This document shows positions 1 to 8,545 of a stretch of 64,000 nt of DNA, in pieces. The translations under genes were made by a program, and so were the position numbers. The stretch lies in assembly GCF_004364645.1 (NCBI RefSeq), contig NZ_SOAW01000001.1:1550001-1614000 (forward strand), given 5' to 3'. Below the pieces are notes generated by a model. The model did no database searches, had not been told where the DNA came from, and saw only the letters and a list, made by a program, of their open reading frames with translations. This DNA comes from Naumannella halotolerans. Lineage in GTDB: Bacteria > Actinomycetota > Actinomycetes > Propionibacteriales > Propionibacteriaceae. Numbering within the stretch: the first letter of the stretch is position 1; every line of letters starts with the position of its first letter.

Positions 1-348
1 CTCCGCGCCGTACCCGGTTGGCCGGGGGCACCACGGCCGGTCGAGTCCCGCGAACTCCTGCCCGAACGGGCACTCTCCGGTGACGGCCACGCCCGCCGCG
101 CCCTGAATCACGAGGTCTACCGTCCGTTGCGCGATGCCGGGGGTGGGCTGCTGGAGACCTTGGAGGCATTCCTCAACCACAGTTCCTCGGTGGAGGGCGC
201 GGCGCGGGACCTGTTCGTCCACCCGAACACCGTGCGTTACCGGTTGAAGCGGATCGCCGAGATCTGCGACTACTCCCCGACCGATCCGCGGGAGGCCTAC
301 TTCCTGCGACTGGCGCTGACCCTCGGTCGGCTGATGGACCATGCCTGA
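1..348 (+). CDS. PucR-type transcriptional regulator, C-terminal part (FasR/MabR-like)
   Basis: The frame is open from the first base, so the gene begins outside the window and only its last 115 codons are seen. The end of the protein is the PucR-family helix-turn-helix domain, with a typical LETLEAFLNHSSSVEGAARDL stretch followed by HPNTVRYRLKRI. In actinobacteria a PucR-type regulator commonly sits just upstream of fabD: FasR in Streptomyces, MabR in Mycobacterium, both controlling the fatty acid synthase genes. Position and fold therefore suggest regulation of the fab genes that follow. A 19-bp palindrome at 1075-1093 is a likely binding site. The next gene overlaps this one by 8 bp. The family is clear. 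The specific role is inferred from context. Confidence 0.85.
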   Translation, partial: LRAVPGWPGAPRPVESRELLPERALSGDGHARRALNHEVYRPLRDAGGGLLETLEAFLNHSSSVEGAARDLFVHPNTVRYRLKRIAEICDYSPTDPREAYFLRLALTLGRLMDHA

Positions 349-1066
349 CTCACCCGATCGTCTCGACGACGCGTTGGAACCCGGTGAACCGATCCGCCGC
401 CGGGAGTTCGACGATCTCGCCGACACCCACCGCCCGGGACCGGAGAACCTGGATTTCGTCCCCCCGGTACGGGTCCCTGAACAGCATCCGAGCGCCCCGC
501 AGGCCGAACCCGACCCGCCGACGGAACGTACCTGGAGCCCCCGCTGGGTGATGATCATCGCCGCGGTGAGCGTCGCCGCGGTCGTCTCGGCGGTGCTGTT
601 CTTCACCAGCCCCTTCGCCGGTGGCGGCGGGGAAACCGAGCCCACACCGATCGCCTATGAGGTCCCGAGCGAACCGATCGAGGGCACCGTCGGGGAATCC
701 CTGGCCTGGTACCAGCACACCGGACGCGGTGACGTGGAGGTGGTCGATGCCCGATGGGAGACCGAGGGCACGATGCCACCCAGCGAGGGCAACCAGTACC
801 TGGTGCTGGAGCTGACGATCACCGCCACCGCCGGTGAGCTGCGAGTGAATCCGCTCTACGTCAGCGCCTACGACGCCGACGGCAACGAGGTCTTCCTGGC
901 ACCCTTCGGCGGTTTCCCGCCGGAGCTGAGCGAGCAGACCCTGGCCGCCGGCCAGAGCAGCACCGTCAACGCGGTCTTCGAACTGCCGCCGGAGCAGTCG
1001 CTGGTGATGTTCAGCGACGAACTGTTCAATCCCGTCCTGCTGATCGACATTCCCGCCCCGGAGTAG
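341..1066 (+). CDS. Membrane-anchored DUF4352-like protein
   Basis: A 241-residue protein with a proline- and acid-rich cytoplasmic N-terminus (about 1-62), one transmembrane helix (about 66-88) and an extracytoplasmic domain (about 100-241). The outer domain has the pattern of DUF4352 immunoglobulin-like domains: a strand ending NQYLVLELTITAT, then paired strands with ALYVSAYD-like and STVNAVFELP motifs. Its ATG lies inside the end of the upstream regulator gene (8-bp overlap), so the two are probably cotranscribed. It separates the regulator from fabD, an arrangement I do not know as conserved. No enzymatic motif is visible and the function is unknown. Confidence 0.7.
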   Translation: MPDSPDRLDDALEPGEPIRRREFDDLADTHRPGPENLDFVPPVRVPEQHPSAPQAEPDPPTERTWSPRWVMIIAAVSVAAVVSAVLFFTSPFAGGGGETEPTPIAYEVPSEPIEGTVGESLAWYQHTGRGDVEVVDARWETEGTMPPSEGNQYLVLELTITATAGELRVNPLYVSAYDADGNEVFLAPFGGFPPELSEQTLAAGQSSTVNAVFELPPEQSLVMFSDELFNPVLLIDIPAPE

Positions 1067-1074
1067 CGCCCGCC

Positions 1075-1093
1075 TTTGTGGGAATCCCACAAA
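1075..1093. promoter_or_regulatory. 19-bp palindrome upstream of fabD, candidate FasR/MabR operator
   Basis: TTTGTGGGA-A-TCCCACAAA has perfect 9-bp arms around one central base. It lies 67 bp before the chosen fabD start and just after the upstream stop codon. Read as TTTGT-N9-ACAAAA it fits the TTTTGT-N9-ACAAAA inverted repeat that I recall for MabR, the PucR-family regulator of the mycobacterial fasII operon. The neighbouring regulator gene is of the same family. Confidence 0.7.
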
Positions 1094-1159
1094 ATCCGCC
1101 GAGCAGATTCATCGACTCGCCTCCCCCACGGCGTCCCGCGGCCGGGCCATTGTGGAGGT

Positions 1160-2350
1160 GTGCTCGCGATCGTCGCGCCCGGCCAGGGCGCCCAGAAGCC
1201 CGGCTTCCTGACCCCGTGGTTGGCCGATCCCCGCTTCGCCGCCCGGCTGGACTGGTTGTCGGCGGTCAGCGGGCTCGATCTGCGTCACTTCGGCACGCAG
1301 GCCGATGAGGAGACCATCCGCGACACCGCGATCGCCCAGCCGTTGCTGGTCGCCGCCGGCCTGCTGAGCGCAGCCTCCTTGTTCCCGTACCCGGCCGATG
1401 CCTTCGACCGGATCGGTGTCGTCGCCGGTCACTCGGTGGGCGAGATCACCGCTGCCGCCGGCGTCGGTGTCCTCAGCGCAGAACAGGCCATGGTGCTGGT
1501 ACGCGAGCGCGGCCGGGCGATGGCCCGGGCCAGCGCGGTCCGCCCCACCTCGATGGCCGCCGTCCTGCGGGGCGAACCCGAGGAGGTGCTGGCCGCCATC
1601 GAGGCCGCCGGGTTGACCGCAGCGAACAACAACGGCCGTGGCCAGGTGGTGGCCGCCGGTACGGTCGAGCAGCTCGACCGGCTGGCCGACAACCTGCCCC
1701 CGAAGGCGCGGCTCGTACCGCTGAGTGTCGCCGGCGCCTTCCACACCGCACACATGTCCCCGGCGGTGAAGCACCTGTCCGATCTCGCCCGCGCGGTCAG
1801 CACCCACGACCCGCGGGTACCGCTGCTGTCGAATGCCGACGGCCAGGTCGTCGGTCGTGGCAGCGAGGTGCTGGCCCGGATCGTCGGCCAGGTGGCCAAC
1901 CCGGTGCGCTGGGACCTGTGCCTGGACACGATGGCCGATCTGGGGGTGACCGGTCTGTTGGAGGTCACACCCGCCGGCACCCTGACCGGACTGGCGAAGC
2001 GCAACCTGCCCGGGGTGGAGACCTTCGCCCTGAACACCCCCGACGAACTGGACGATGCCGCCACCTTCGTCCGCAACCATGCCGACGTCGATCCGGCCCG
2101 TACCGCGACCGCACCGGCCTGGCAACTCGTACTCTCCCCCGCCCGCGGCCAGTTCGAGCGCACCGAGGGGATCGAGACCGAGACCGTGCTCAGCGGCCTG
2201 ACAACCCTCGGCACCGTGCAGGGCGCCGACGACCGGTTCACCATCAGCACCCCCGCCGGCGGCGCGGTCGGTGAGTGGCTGGTCGAGGACGGCGACCCGG
2301 TCGCCCCCGGCCAACCGTTGCTGCGACTGGACCCGTCCGGCCGCAGCTGA
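1160..2350 (+). CDS. fabD: Malonyl-CoA:ACP transacylase with C-terminal lipoyl-like domain
   Basis: Transfers malonyl from CoA to acyl carrier protein to feed fatty acid synthesis. The N-terminus APGQGAQ and the nucleophile motif GHSVGE (Ser92) are classic FabD. I start at GTG 1160 (LAIVAPGQGAQ), where family members begin. The frame is open upstream to 1076, but that stretch contains the operator palindrome. No good ribosome site precedes 1160. The protein is 396 residues against about 310 for ordinary FabD. The extra roughly 80 C-terminal residues end in a biotinyl/lipoyl-like barrel signature (STPAGGAVGEWLVEDGDPV, then GQPLLRL) in which the usual attachment lysine hairpin is not evident. 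First gene of fabD-acpP-fabF. Confidence 0.92.
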   Translation: MLAIVAPGQGAQKPGFLTPWLADPRFAARLDWLSAVSGLDLRHFGTQADEETIRDTAIAQPLLVAAGLLSAASLFPYPADAFDRIGVVAGHSVGEITAAAGVGVLSAEQAMVLVRERGRAMARASAVRPTSMAAVLRGEPEEVLAAIEAAGLTAANNNGRGQVVAAGTVEQLDRLADNLPPKARLVPLSVAGAFHTAHMSPAVKHLSDLARAVSTHDPRVPLLSNADGQVVGRGSEVLARIVGQVANPVRWDLCLDTMADLGVTGLLEVTPAGTLTGLAKRNLPGVETFALNTPDELDDAATFVRNHADVDPARTATAPAWQLVLSPARGQFERTEGIETETVLSGLTTLGTVQGADDRFTISTPAGGAVGEWLVEDGDPVAPGQPLLRLDPSGRS

Positions 2351-2429
2351 CCCCCAACTGTCCGGGCCCGCGCCCGGCGCCGTCACCGACCGGTACGGCA
2401 CACCCCCACCAACCCACCGAGGAGAATCC

Positions 2430-2675
2430 ATGGCCACCACTGAAGAGATCCGCAGCCAGCTCGCCGAGATCGTCAACGAACTGCTCGAGGTTCCGGTGGA
2501 GGACGTCCAGCTCGACAAGTCCTTCATCGACGACCTGGATGCCGATTCGCTGGCGATGAACGAGATCATCTACGCCGCCGAGGACAAGTTCGGTGTCTCC
2601 ATCCCCGACGAAGAGGCCAAGAACCTCAAGACCGTCGGCGACGCCGTGGCCTACATCGAGCGCAACCAGGGCTGA
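2430..2675 (+). CDS. acpP: Acyl carrier protein
   Basis: An 81-residue acidic carrier protein. The phosphopantetheine attachment serine is Ser40 in DLDADSLAMNE, the canonical DSL motif. The start ATG 2430 has a GAGGAG ribosome site 5 nt upstream. The open frame extends further 5' but runs back into fabD. It lies 79 bp after fabD and 87 bp before fabF, in the usual fabD-acpP-fabF order, and carries the growing chain for FabF. Confidence 0.97.
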   Translation: MATTEEIRSQLAEIVNELLEVPVEDVQLDKSFIDDLDADSLAMNEIIYAAEDKFGVSIPDEEAKNLKTVGDAVAYIERNQG

Positions 2676-2762
2676 TCCGCCCCGGCCCGGGCACCGGCGC
2701 TCTCGCGCCGCCCGGGCCTGCTTGCGTTCCCGAATCCCCTTCGCACCCACCTCGAGGACATC

Positions 2763-4019
2763 ATGAGCCGTACCATCGTCGTCACCGGAATCGGAGCCAC
2801 CAGCCCCCTGGGTGCCGATGCCCCCAGCACCTGGCAGGCCATGCTGAAAGGCACCTCCGGGGTACGGCCGATCGTCGCCGAGTGGGCCGAACAGCTCCCC
2901 ACCCGCTTCGCCGGTCAGGTCGCCCAGGAACCGACCGAGGTGATCCCGCGGGTGCAGGCCCGTCGGATGGACCGGGCGAGCCAGTTGGCCACGGTCGCCG
3001 GACTGGAGGCCTGGGCCGATGCCGGGTACGGCCTGGACGAGGACAATCCGGTCGATCCCGAGCGTCTCGGTGTCGCCATCGCCACCGGCATCGGCGGTCT
3101 GCACTCGCTGCTGGAGAACTGGGACACTCTGCAGTCACGCGGTGTCCGCCGGGTCAGCCCCTTCGCCATCCCGATGCTGATGGCGAATGCACCGGCTGCT
3201 TCGGTGGGTCTGCGCCTGCGGGCCCGGGCCGGGGTGCACACCGCGGTCTCGGCCTGTGCCTCGAGTTCGGAGGCGATCGCCCAGGCGGTCGACATGATCC
3301 GCCTCGGTCGCGCCGATGTGGTCGTCGCCGGCGGCACCGAAGGTGTGGTGCACCCGTTGCCGCTGGCCGCCTTCGGCCAGATGCATGCCCTGTCCAAGCG
3401 CAATGACGAACCGGAGAAGGCATCCCGGCCGTGGGATGTCGATCGTGACGGATTCGTCCTCGGTGAAGGCGCTGCCGCACTGGTCCTGGAGACCCTGGAG
3501 AGCGCCCGGGCACGTGGGGCGAGGATCTATGCCACCGTCGAGGGTGCCGGGATCAGCAATGACGCCCATGACATGGTGCAGCCCGATCCGACCGGTGCCG
3601 GACAGGCCTCGGCCATGCGCCGGGCGCTGGCCGAGTCCGGGCTGTCGGCCACTGACATCCGGCACGTGAACGCGCACGCCACCTCCACCCCCCAGGGCGA
3701 CCTGGCCGAGGCGAAGTCGATCCGCGAGGTGCTGGGCGATGCCGCCGACAATGCCGTGGTCACCGGTACGAAGTCGATGACCGGTCATCTGCTGGGTGCT
3801 GCCGGTGCGATCGAGGCGGTGGCGACGGTGCTGGCGCTGCGCGACCGTACCTCCCCGCCCACGATCAACATCGACACCATCGAACCGGACCTGACCATCG
3901 ACGTCGCCACCGAGCCCCGCGATCTGGGCCCGGGCGATCTCGCCGCCCTGAGCAACTCCTTCGGTTTCGGCGGCTCGAACGTGACCGTCGCCTTCAGCAA
4001 CGCCAACCAGACCGACTGA
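2763..4019 (+). CDS. fabF: Beta-ketoacyl-ACP synthase II
   Basis: Condenses malonyl-ACP with acyl-ACP in fatty acid elongation. This 418-residue thiolase-fold protein has the full Cys-His-His triad: Cys165 in AVSACASSSE, His305 in VNAHATSTPQGD and His342 in KSMTGHLLGAAGA. The glycine-rich NSFGFGGSN tail motif is present. Length and motifs match FabF/KasA. It is the third gene of the fab cluster and is followed by a strong hairpin at 4122-4151. Confidence 0.96.
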   Translation: MSRTIVVTGIGATSPLGADAPSTWQAMLKGTSGVRPIVAEWAEQLPTRFAGQVAQEPTEVIPRVQARRMDRASQLATVAGLEAWADAGYGLDEDNPVDPERLGVAIATGIGGLHSLLENWDTLQSRGVRRVSPFAIPMLMANAPAASVGLRLRARAGVHTAVSACASSSEAIAQAVDMIRLGRADVVVAGGTEGVVHPLPLAAFGQMHALSKRNDEPEKASRPWDVDRDGFVLGEGAAALVLETLESARARGARIYATVEGAGISNDAHDMVQPDPTGAGQASAMRRALAESGLSATDIRHVNAHATSTPQGDLAEAKSIREVLGDAADNAVVTGTKSMTGHLLGAAGAIEAVATVLALRDRTSPPTINIDTIEPDLTIDVATEPRDLGPGDLAALSNSFGFGGSNVTVAFSNANQTD

Positions 4020-4060
4020 CGACCGGCTGCCCGCCGACTGACGACCGGCTGCCCGCCGAC
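4017..4060. repeat. 22-bp perfect tandem duplication at the end of fabF
   Basis: Two exact copies of a 22-bp unit (4017-4038 and 4039-4060) begin with the fabF stop codon, and the first 7 bases of a third copy follow. This is probably slippage in untranslated sequence. The fabF stop is the first copy, so the protein is unaffected. Confidence 0.85.
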
Positions 4061-4121
4061 TGACGACGGACTCGACCGGCTACCGGTCGCGCACTCTCTA
4101 CCGCAAACTCCTCGGGAGCTG

Positions 4122-4151
4122 TGGCGACCTCCGCGGTAGTCCAGGTCGCCA
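4122..4151. terminator. Hairpin between convergent fabF and DUF3145 genes
   Basis: TGGCGACCT and AGGTCGCCA form a perfect 9-bp stem around a 12-nt loop in the gap between two convergent genes. TAACTT follows on the + strand but there is no long T tract. Probably an intrinsic-like terminator for the fab operon. Confidence 0.55.
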
Positions 4152-4184
4152 TAACTTCCGACAATTTGCGTGGAGGGGTGCGCC

Positions 4185-4682
4185 TCAGCCGACCTGATGC
4201 AGCCAGCGCACCGGGGTGTCGGCGCCGGCATGACGGAAGGGCTCGAGTTCCTCGTCCCAGGGGCGGCCCAGCAGCTCGTCCAACGAGGTCATGATCTCCT
4301 TGCGGCCCAGCGCATCGCAGACGACGGCGTGCTTGATCCGTTCCTCACTGATCAGCAGGTCGCCGTGTTGGCCGATGGTCCCGGAGAAGACGCCCAGCCG
4401 GGGGGTGTAGGCGTAGCGCACACCCTCGGCGCCGGCACTCGGCTCCTCGGTGACCTCGTAGCGGATCCGCTGCCAGCCCTTCAGGGTGCTGGCCAGTTGC
4501 GCTGCCGAACCGGTCGGCCCGGTCCAGGACAACTCGGCGCGATAGGTCGCGCGCTCCACCGGTTGGGCGATCCAGTCCAGTGAAACGGGCATGCCAAGGA
4601 GGCCTCCGACTGCCCACTCGATGTGGGGACACAGCGCCGAAGGCGTTGAGTGGATGTAGAGCACTCCACGGGTGTCGTTCAC
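4185..4682 (-). CDS. DUF3145 family protein
   Basis: A 165-residue protein with the N-terminal pattern TRGVLYIHSTPSALCPHIEW, typical of actinobacterial DUF3145. The start is GTG 4682 because an AGGAGG site sits 5 nt before it. An upstream ATG at 4778 in the same frame lacks this support. The family is restricted to actinobacteria and, as I recall, is often found beside fabF, as here (convergent). No catalytic residues are known to me. A link to lipid metabolism is inference from neighbours only. Confidence 0.85.
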   Translation of the reverse strand: MNDTRGVLYIHSTPSALCPHIEWAVGGLLGMPVSLDWIAQPVERATYRAELSWTGPTGSAAQLASTLKGWQRIRYEVTEEPSAGAEGVRYAYTPRLGVFSGTIGQHGDLLISEERIKHAVVCDALGRKEIMTSLDELLGRPWDEELEPFRHAGADTPVRWLHQVG

Positions 4683-4791
4683 GGTTCCTCCTGCGGGCTT
4701 GAGGTGTGCCTTCCCCAGCAGCCTGAAGTCTCCGCACGGATGAACCGGTTCCCATTGTGCAGCATCGCGGCTGCACACACCAGACAGTTGC

Positions 4792-5490
4792 TCAGCCGTA
4801 GTCGCGGGCGCCGAAGATCGCCGTCCCGATCCGGATCACCGTCGCCCCGTGAGCGATCGCCGCGGCCCAGTCCCCCGACATCCCCATCGACAGTTCGTCG
4901 AACGACCCCGGGGCGCCGAGGTCGCGCAACTGCGACTGCAGCCGCTGCATGATCGCGAAGCTCGCGTCGATGCGTACCCGGTCGTCGGTGTTCGCCCCGA
5001 TGGTCATCAGACCGACTACGTTCAAGGAGTCGAACGGCGCCAGCGAGCCGACGAAGGGGGCGACCTCGGCCGGCGGCAGCCCGAACTTCGACTCCTCGCC
5101 GGAGGCGTTGACCTGGACGAACACATCGAGTCCTCGGCCCAGCGCCTGCAACCGCCGGTCCAGGGTCTCGGCCAGCCTGAGCGAGTCCAGGGCATGGAAC
5201 TCCGCGGCATGTTCGGCAACGATCCTGGCCTTGTTCGTCTGCAGGTGGCCGATCGCGGCCCATCGCAGCCCGTCCAGATCGGCCAGTTCCCCGGCCTTGG
5301 CAGCCAGTTCCTGCGGCTTGTTCTCCCCGAAGGTCCGTTCCCCGGCGGCATGGGCGGCGCGGATGGCCGCTGCCGGATGGGTCTTCGAGACCGGCAGCAG
5401 GCGTACCGTCGACGGATCCCGGCCGACGCCGGTGCAGGCCTCGTCGATCTGCGCCCGCACCGTCCGCAACCGGTCGGCGATGTCACTCAT
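4792..5490 (-). CDS. YggS/PROSC family PLP homeostasis protein
   Basis: A 232-residue single-domain alanine racemase-fold protein that binds pyridoxal phosphate and is involved in B6 homeostasis. Family motifs are all present: LLPVSKTHP with the PLP lysine, FGENKPQEL, IGHLQTNKA, VQVNASGEESKFGL, and SMGMSGDW followed by TVIRIGTAIFG. I use ATG 5490 (MSDIADRL), which aligns with family starts. A GTG at 5511 is also in frame. In many actinobacteria yggS sits in the ftsZ region, so its place here is different. Confidence 0.92.
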   Translation of the reverse strand: MSDIADRLRTVRAQIDEACTGVGRDPSTVRLLPVSKTHPAAAIRAAHAAGERTFGENKPQELAAKAGELADLDGLRWAAIGHLQTNKARIVAEHAAEFHALDSLRLAETLDRRLQALGRGLDVFVQVNASGEESKFGLPPAEVAPFVGSLAPFDSLNVVGLMTIGANTDDRVRIDASFAIMQRLQSQLRDLGAPGSFDELSMGMSGDWAAAIAHGATVIRIGTAIFGARDYG

Positions 5491-5509
5491 GGCCAGCTCA
5501 TCCTCTCGC

Positions 5510-5570
5510 ACTCACACACAACGGAATCGCACACACCGAATCACACACACCGAATCACACACAACGGATC
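5510..5570. repeat. Short CA-rich tandem repeat before yggS
   Basis: About three imperfect 14-15-bp units of CGAATCACACACAC type lie between the yggS start and the end of the VWA gene. This is low-complexity DNA covering the likely yggS promoter/leader. No function is seen. Confidence 0.7.
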
Positions 5571-5580
5571 TGCCCGCAGG

Positions 5581-6534
5581 CTAGGGCCAGCGGGCGGCCA
5601 GCGACACCACGCCCACCGCCGACAACAGCGCCAGGAGCAACCCGATCCCGGCATAGCGGTTGGTCACCTCGACATCGACCAGCTCGTACCCCACCGAGGA
5701 GGAGATGTTCTCGTACACCTCCGACAGCTGCTCGGCCGAGGCCGCGCGGTAGGCGTTGCCGCCGGTGATCTCGGCGATGGTCTCCAACTCGTCGTAGGCC
5801 ACCGGTACGTGCTCGCGGCGGCCCTCGATCTCGACGTAACCCTCCTCGGTGCCGTAGGCGATCGTGTACACCGGCACACCTCGGTCCTTCGCCGACTGGG
5901 CGGCCGCGGCCGAGGGTGTGCCCACCGTGGTGGAGCCGTCGGAGAGCAGGACGATCCGGGCGGGCAACTCCTCGTTCGGGTCGTCCCCCGCCGGCACCTG
6001 CAGCAGCGCATCCAGGGAGGACAGGATGCCGTCGCCGATCGCGGTCGCCGGCATCAGCGTCAGGTTGTCCACCGCGGCCAGGGCCTGGCCCCGGTCCGGG
6101 GTCGGGGGTACGAGGATCTGCGCGGTGCCGCCGAAGGCGACCACCCCGACGTTGTAGCCCTCGGGCAGGGAGTTGATGAAGTCCGTCGCCCCCGCCTGGG
6201 CCGCGGCCAGCCGGTTCGGCTGGACGTCATCGGCCTCCATCGACAGCGAGATGTCGATCGCCACCACGATCGTGGCGCGTTCCCGGGGCACCTCCACCTC
6301 CTGCTTCGGCCGGGCATAGGCGACGATCAGCGCGGTCAGACTGGCCAGGGCGAGGATCACGGCCAGATGCCGTTTCCAGTTCGACTCCCGCTGCACCATC
6401 TGCTGCACGGCCTGCCAGGACGACGCGGAGTCGTTGCGCAGCCGGTTCAACACGACGTAGAGGACGGCCAGGCCGGGGATCAGCAGCAGCCACCACAGCC
6501 GTTCGGGGTTGAGGAACTCGATCCAGTCGGTCAT
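5581..6534 (-). CDS. VWA-domain membrane protein (BatA-like), second copy
   Basis: A 317-residue protein with two N-terminal transmembrane helices (about 12-30 and 55-75), a von Willebrand A domain with an intact MIDAS start D94-x-S96-x-S98 (DISLS), a later SDGSTT loop, and a C-terminal helix. Start ATG 6534 overlaps the upstream stop in ATGA, indicating coupling. A GTG at 6543 is in frame. Last gene of the moxR-DUF58-VWA-VWA operon. Such operons (Bat-like) are thought to work with MoxR ATPases in envelope protein maturation or stress tolerance. It resembles the preceding VWA gene across its length, so the pair probably arose by duplication. Confidence 0.85.
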   Translation of the reverse strand: MTDWIEFLNPERLWWLLLIPGLAVLYVVLNRLRNDSASSWQAVQQMVQRESNWKRHLAVILALASLTALIVAYARPKQEVEVPRERATIVVAIDISLSMEADDVQPNRLAAAQAGATDFINSLPEGYNVGVVAFGGTAQILVPPTPDRGQALAAVDNLTLMPATAIGDGILSSLDALLQVPAGDDPNEELPARIVLLSDGSTTVGTPSAAAAQSAKDRGVPVYTIAYGTEEGYVEIEGRREHVPVAYDELETIAEITGGNAYRAASAEQLSEVYENISSSVGYELVDVEVTNRYAGIGLLLALLSAVGVVSLAARWP

Positions 6535-7508
6535 GAGGGCCACCTCGCGCTCAACGAGATCGTGCTCAAGGCGGCGAGCAGGGCGAACACCGCGGCGTAC
6601 ATCGCGTACCGCGCCGTCACATCCCGCTGGACCAGCTCGTAACCGATCTCGGTGCTGAGTTGTTCGTAGACATCGGCGAGCTGCTCGGCCGATCCGGCCT
6701 CCAACGCCTCGCCACCGGTCGCCTCGGCGACCTCGCGCAGCTCGGCATCCTCGACCGGTACGGGTTCGCGCTGCCCGTCGAGTTCGACGTAACCGTTGGC
6801 GGTGCCGTAGGCGATCGTGTAGATCGGCACCTCATCGGCCTTCGCCTGCTGGGCCGCCTGGATGCCCGGGCGCCCTTCGGTGGAGCCGCCGTCGCTGAGG
6901 ATCACGATCGCCCCCGGAGGCGGTTCGCCGTTGTCGGCTGCCGGTGCCTGGCCGAGCGCGTTCAGGGCGACGATGATCGACTCGCCCAGGGCGGTGGCAT
7001 CGCGCAGTTCCAGCCGGTCGATCGCATTGTTCACCGAGGCGTGGTTCGTGGTCGGCGGTACGACCACACTGGGGTTGCCCGACAGGGTCACCAGGGACAC
7101 GTTGTAGGTCTCGGGGATGGTGCCGACGAAGTCGATCGCGGCCGTCTTCGCGGCATCGATCCGGCTCGGTTCGACATCGGTCGCGGCCATCGACTGGGAG
7201 ACGTCGAGGACGACCACCACGGTCGCCCGCTCCACCCGTTCGCGGTCCAGGCCGATCGGTTTGGCCCAGGCGACCGCCATCAGGACCAGGCTCAACAACG
7301 CCATCGCGACGGCCAGGTGCCGTCGCCACCGCGAGGCGCCGGGCATCGCGATCTGCAGCAGCGCGGTGTTGGAGAACCGCATGCCCTTACGGTTGCGGCG
7401 CCTCGACAACAAGATGTAGGCGCCGGCGAGCAGCGGGATCACCAGCAGCACCAGCAGCCGCTGGGGGAACTCCAGGCTCTCGGGGATGATGCTCTGCCAC
7501 AGGTTCAT
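6531..7508 (-). CDS. VWA-domain membrane protein (BatA-like), first copy
   Basis: A 325-residue paralogue of the next gene. It has N-terminal helices (about 17-35 and 63-82), a VWA domain with MIDAS residues D102-x-S104-x-S106 (DVSQS) and a SDGGSTEG loop, and a C-terminal helix near 300-320. It overlaps both neighbours by 4 bp (ATGA-type junctions), so it is translationally coupled to the DUF58 gene upstream and the second VWA gene downstream. The VWA face is predicted extracytoplasmic or juxtamembrane. Substrate unknown. Confidence 0.87.
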   Translation of the reverse strand: MNLWQSIIPESLEFPQRLLVLLVIPLLAGAYILLSRRRNRKGMRFSNTALLQIAMPGASRWRRHLAVAMALLSLVLMAVAWAKPIGLDRERVERATVVVVLDVSQSMAATDVEPSRIDAAKTAAIDFVGTIPETYNVSLVTLSGNPSVVVPPTTNHASVNNAIDRLELRDATALGESIIVALNALGQAPAADNGEPPPGAIVILSDGGSTEGRPGIQAAQQAKADEVPIYTIAYGTANGYVELDGQREPVPVEDAELREVAEATGGEALEAGSAEQLADVYEQLSTEIGYELVQRDVTARYAMYAAVFALLAALSTISLSARWPS

Positions 7509-8542
7509 CGCGCCACCCCGCGCGGTGGTGCGTGCAGCATGCTGGCGACCTTGCGGTAGGAGAGGACGAAGCGGGAGATGTCGGCCACCCAGTCCGAATC
7601 GGTCCGCAGCTGGATGTGCCCGGCGCCGGCGCGACGCAGCGCCACCCGGATCCGTTCGCGCTGGGCGCGGGCGACGGCGTTCACCCGTGCGCGGGCCGCG
7701 GCATCGGAGGTGTTCACATAGCGTTCGAAGGCGGTCTCAGGGTCCCGGATGAGGACCTCGCCGACATTCGGGAATTCCAGCTCGCGGGGGTCGACCACCT
7801 CGATCGCCAGCACCTGCTGGTGGGTCGCCATCGTCCGCAGCGGACGCTCCCACTCCGGGGGTACGTCGGCACTGAGCTCGGTGTCGCCGGCGGTCTGGAA
7901 GTCGGAGACGATCACCCGTACCCCGCGTCGCCGCTCGGTCCGGTTCAGGTTCTCGATCGCCTCGGCCAGGCTGGTCCGAGCCGGTGTCCGGTCGGGCACG
8001 ATCGGGTCGGTCAGCATCCGCCGGAGCAGGCCGTAGAGCGCGGTCCGCCCGGCCCGCGCGGGCAGCCGTCGAAGACCGTCGGGGCGCAGGATGACCCCGC
8101 CGAACCGGTCCCCCACCCGCTGGCCGAGGAACCCGATGGTGGCGATCGCGGCGATCCCCAGGTCACGTTTGGTGACCCCGGCGGTGCCCCAGTTCATCTT
8201 CGGGAAGGCATCCAGCAGCGCCCAGATCTCCAGTTCCCGGTCGGCGATCGTGTCCCGCACATGCGGGTTGGTGGTACGCGCGGTGACCGCCCAGTCCATC
8301 CGCCGGACATCGTCCTGCCCGGGCTGGTAGACCCGGGCGTCGTTGTTCTCCGAACCGGCCCCGGGCAGCAGGCCCAGGTGGTCACCGTGCAGGAATCCGT
8401 CCAGACGCCGGGCGATGGTCAGTTCCAGACGCCGCAGCGCCGCCTCGGGTGAGAGCTGGCTGAGCGGGATCGTGGCAGCCCTGGGTACCTCGACGACCGA
8501 ACGGAGCGCAGCCGTCGGGTCCCGCTGGTCGCGGGGTGCCAT
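7505..8542 (-). CDS. DUF58 domain-containing protein
   Basis: A 345-residue soluble protein of the DUF58 family, recognised from its central GDHLG...GAGSENNDARVYQPGQD region followed by DVRRMDW, and DLGIAAIATIGFLG after it. DUF58 proteins have a degenerate VWA-like fold and are usually encoded directly after a MoxR ATPase, as here (3-bp gap). It overlaps the following VWA gene by 4 bp. The role is inferred: a MoxR partner in folding or assembly of a membrane or metal-dependent complex. Confidence 0.88.
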   Translation of the reverse strand: MAPRDQRDPTAALRSVVEVPRAATIPLSQLSPEAALRRLELTIARRLDGFLHGDHLGLLPGAGSENNDARVYQPGQDDVRRMDWAVTARTTNPHVRDTIADRELEIWALLDAFPKMNWGTAGVTKRDLGIAAIATIGFLGQRVGDRFGGVILRPDGLRRLPARAGRTALYGLLRRMLTDPIVPDRTPARTSLAEAIENLNRTERRRGVRVIVSDFQTAGDTELSADVPPEWERPLRTMATHQQVLAIEVVDPRELEFPNVGEVLIRDPETAFERYVNTSDAAARARVNAVARAQRERIRVALRRAGAGHIQLRTDSDWVADISRFVLSYRKVASMLHAPPRGVAR

Positions 8543-8545
8543 CGA

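Noticed and set aside
1109-2569. Long minus-strand open frame opposite fabD and acpP
   Set aside because: Antisense shadow of clearly conserved genes. It is Gly/Arg/Gln-rich with no motif and no ribosome site.
4849-6642. 597-codon plus-strand frame opposite yggS and a VWA gene
   Set aside because: Covers two well-supported minus-strand genes and has shadow-type composition.
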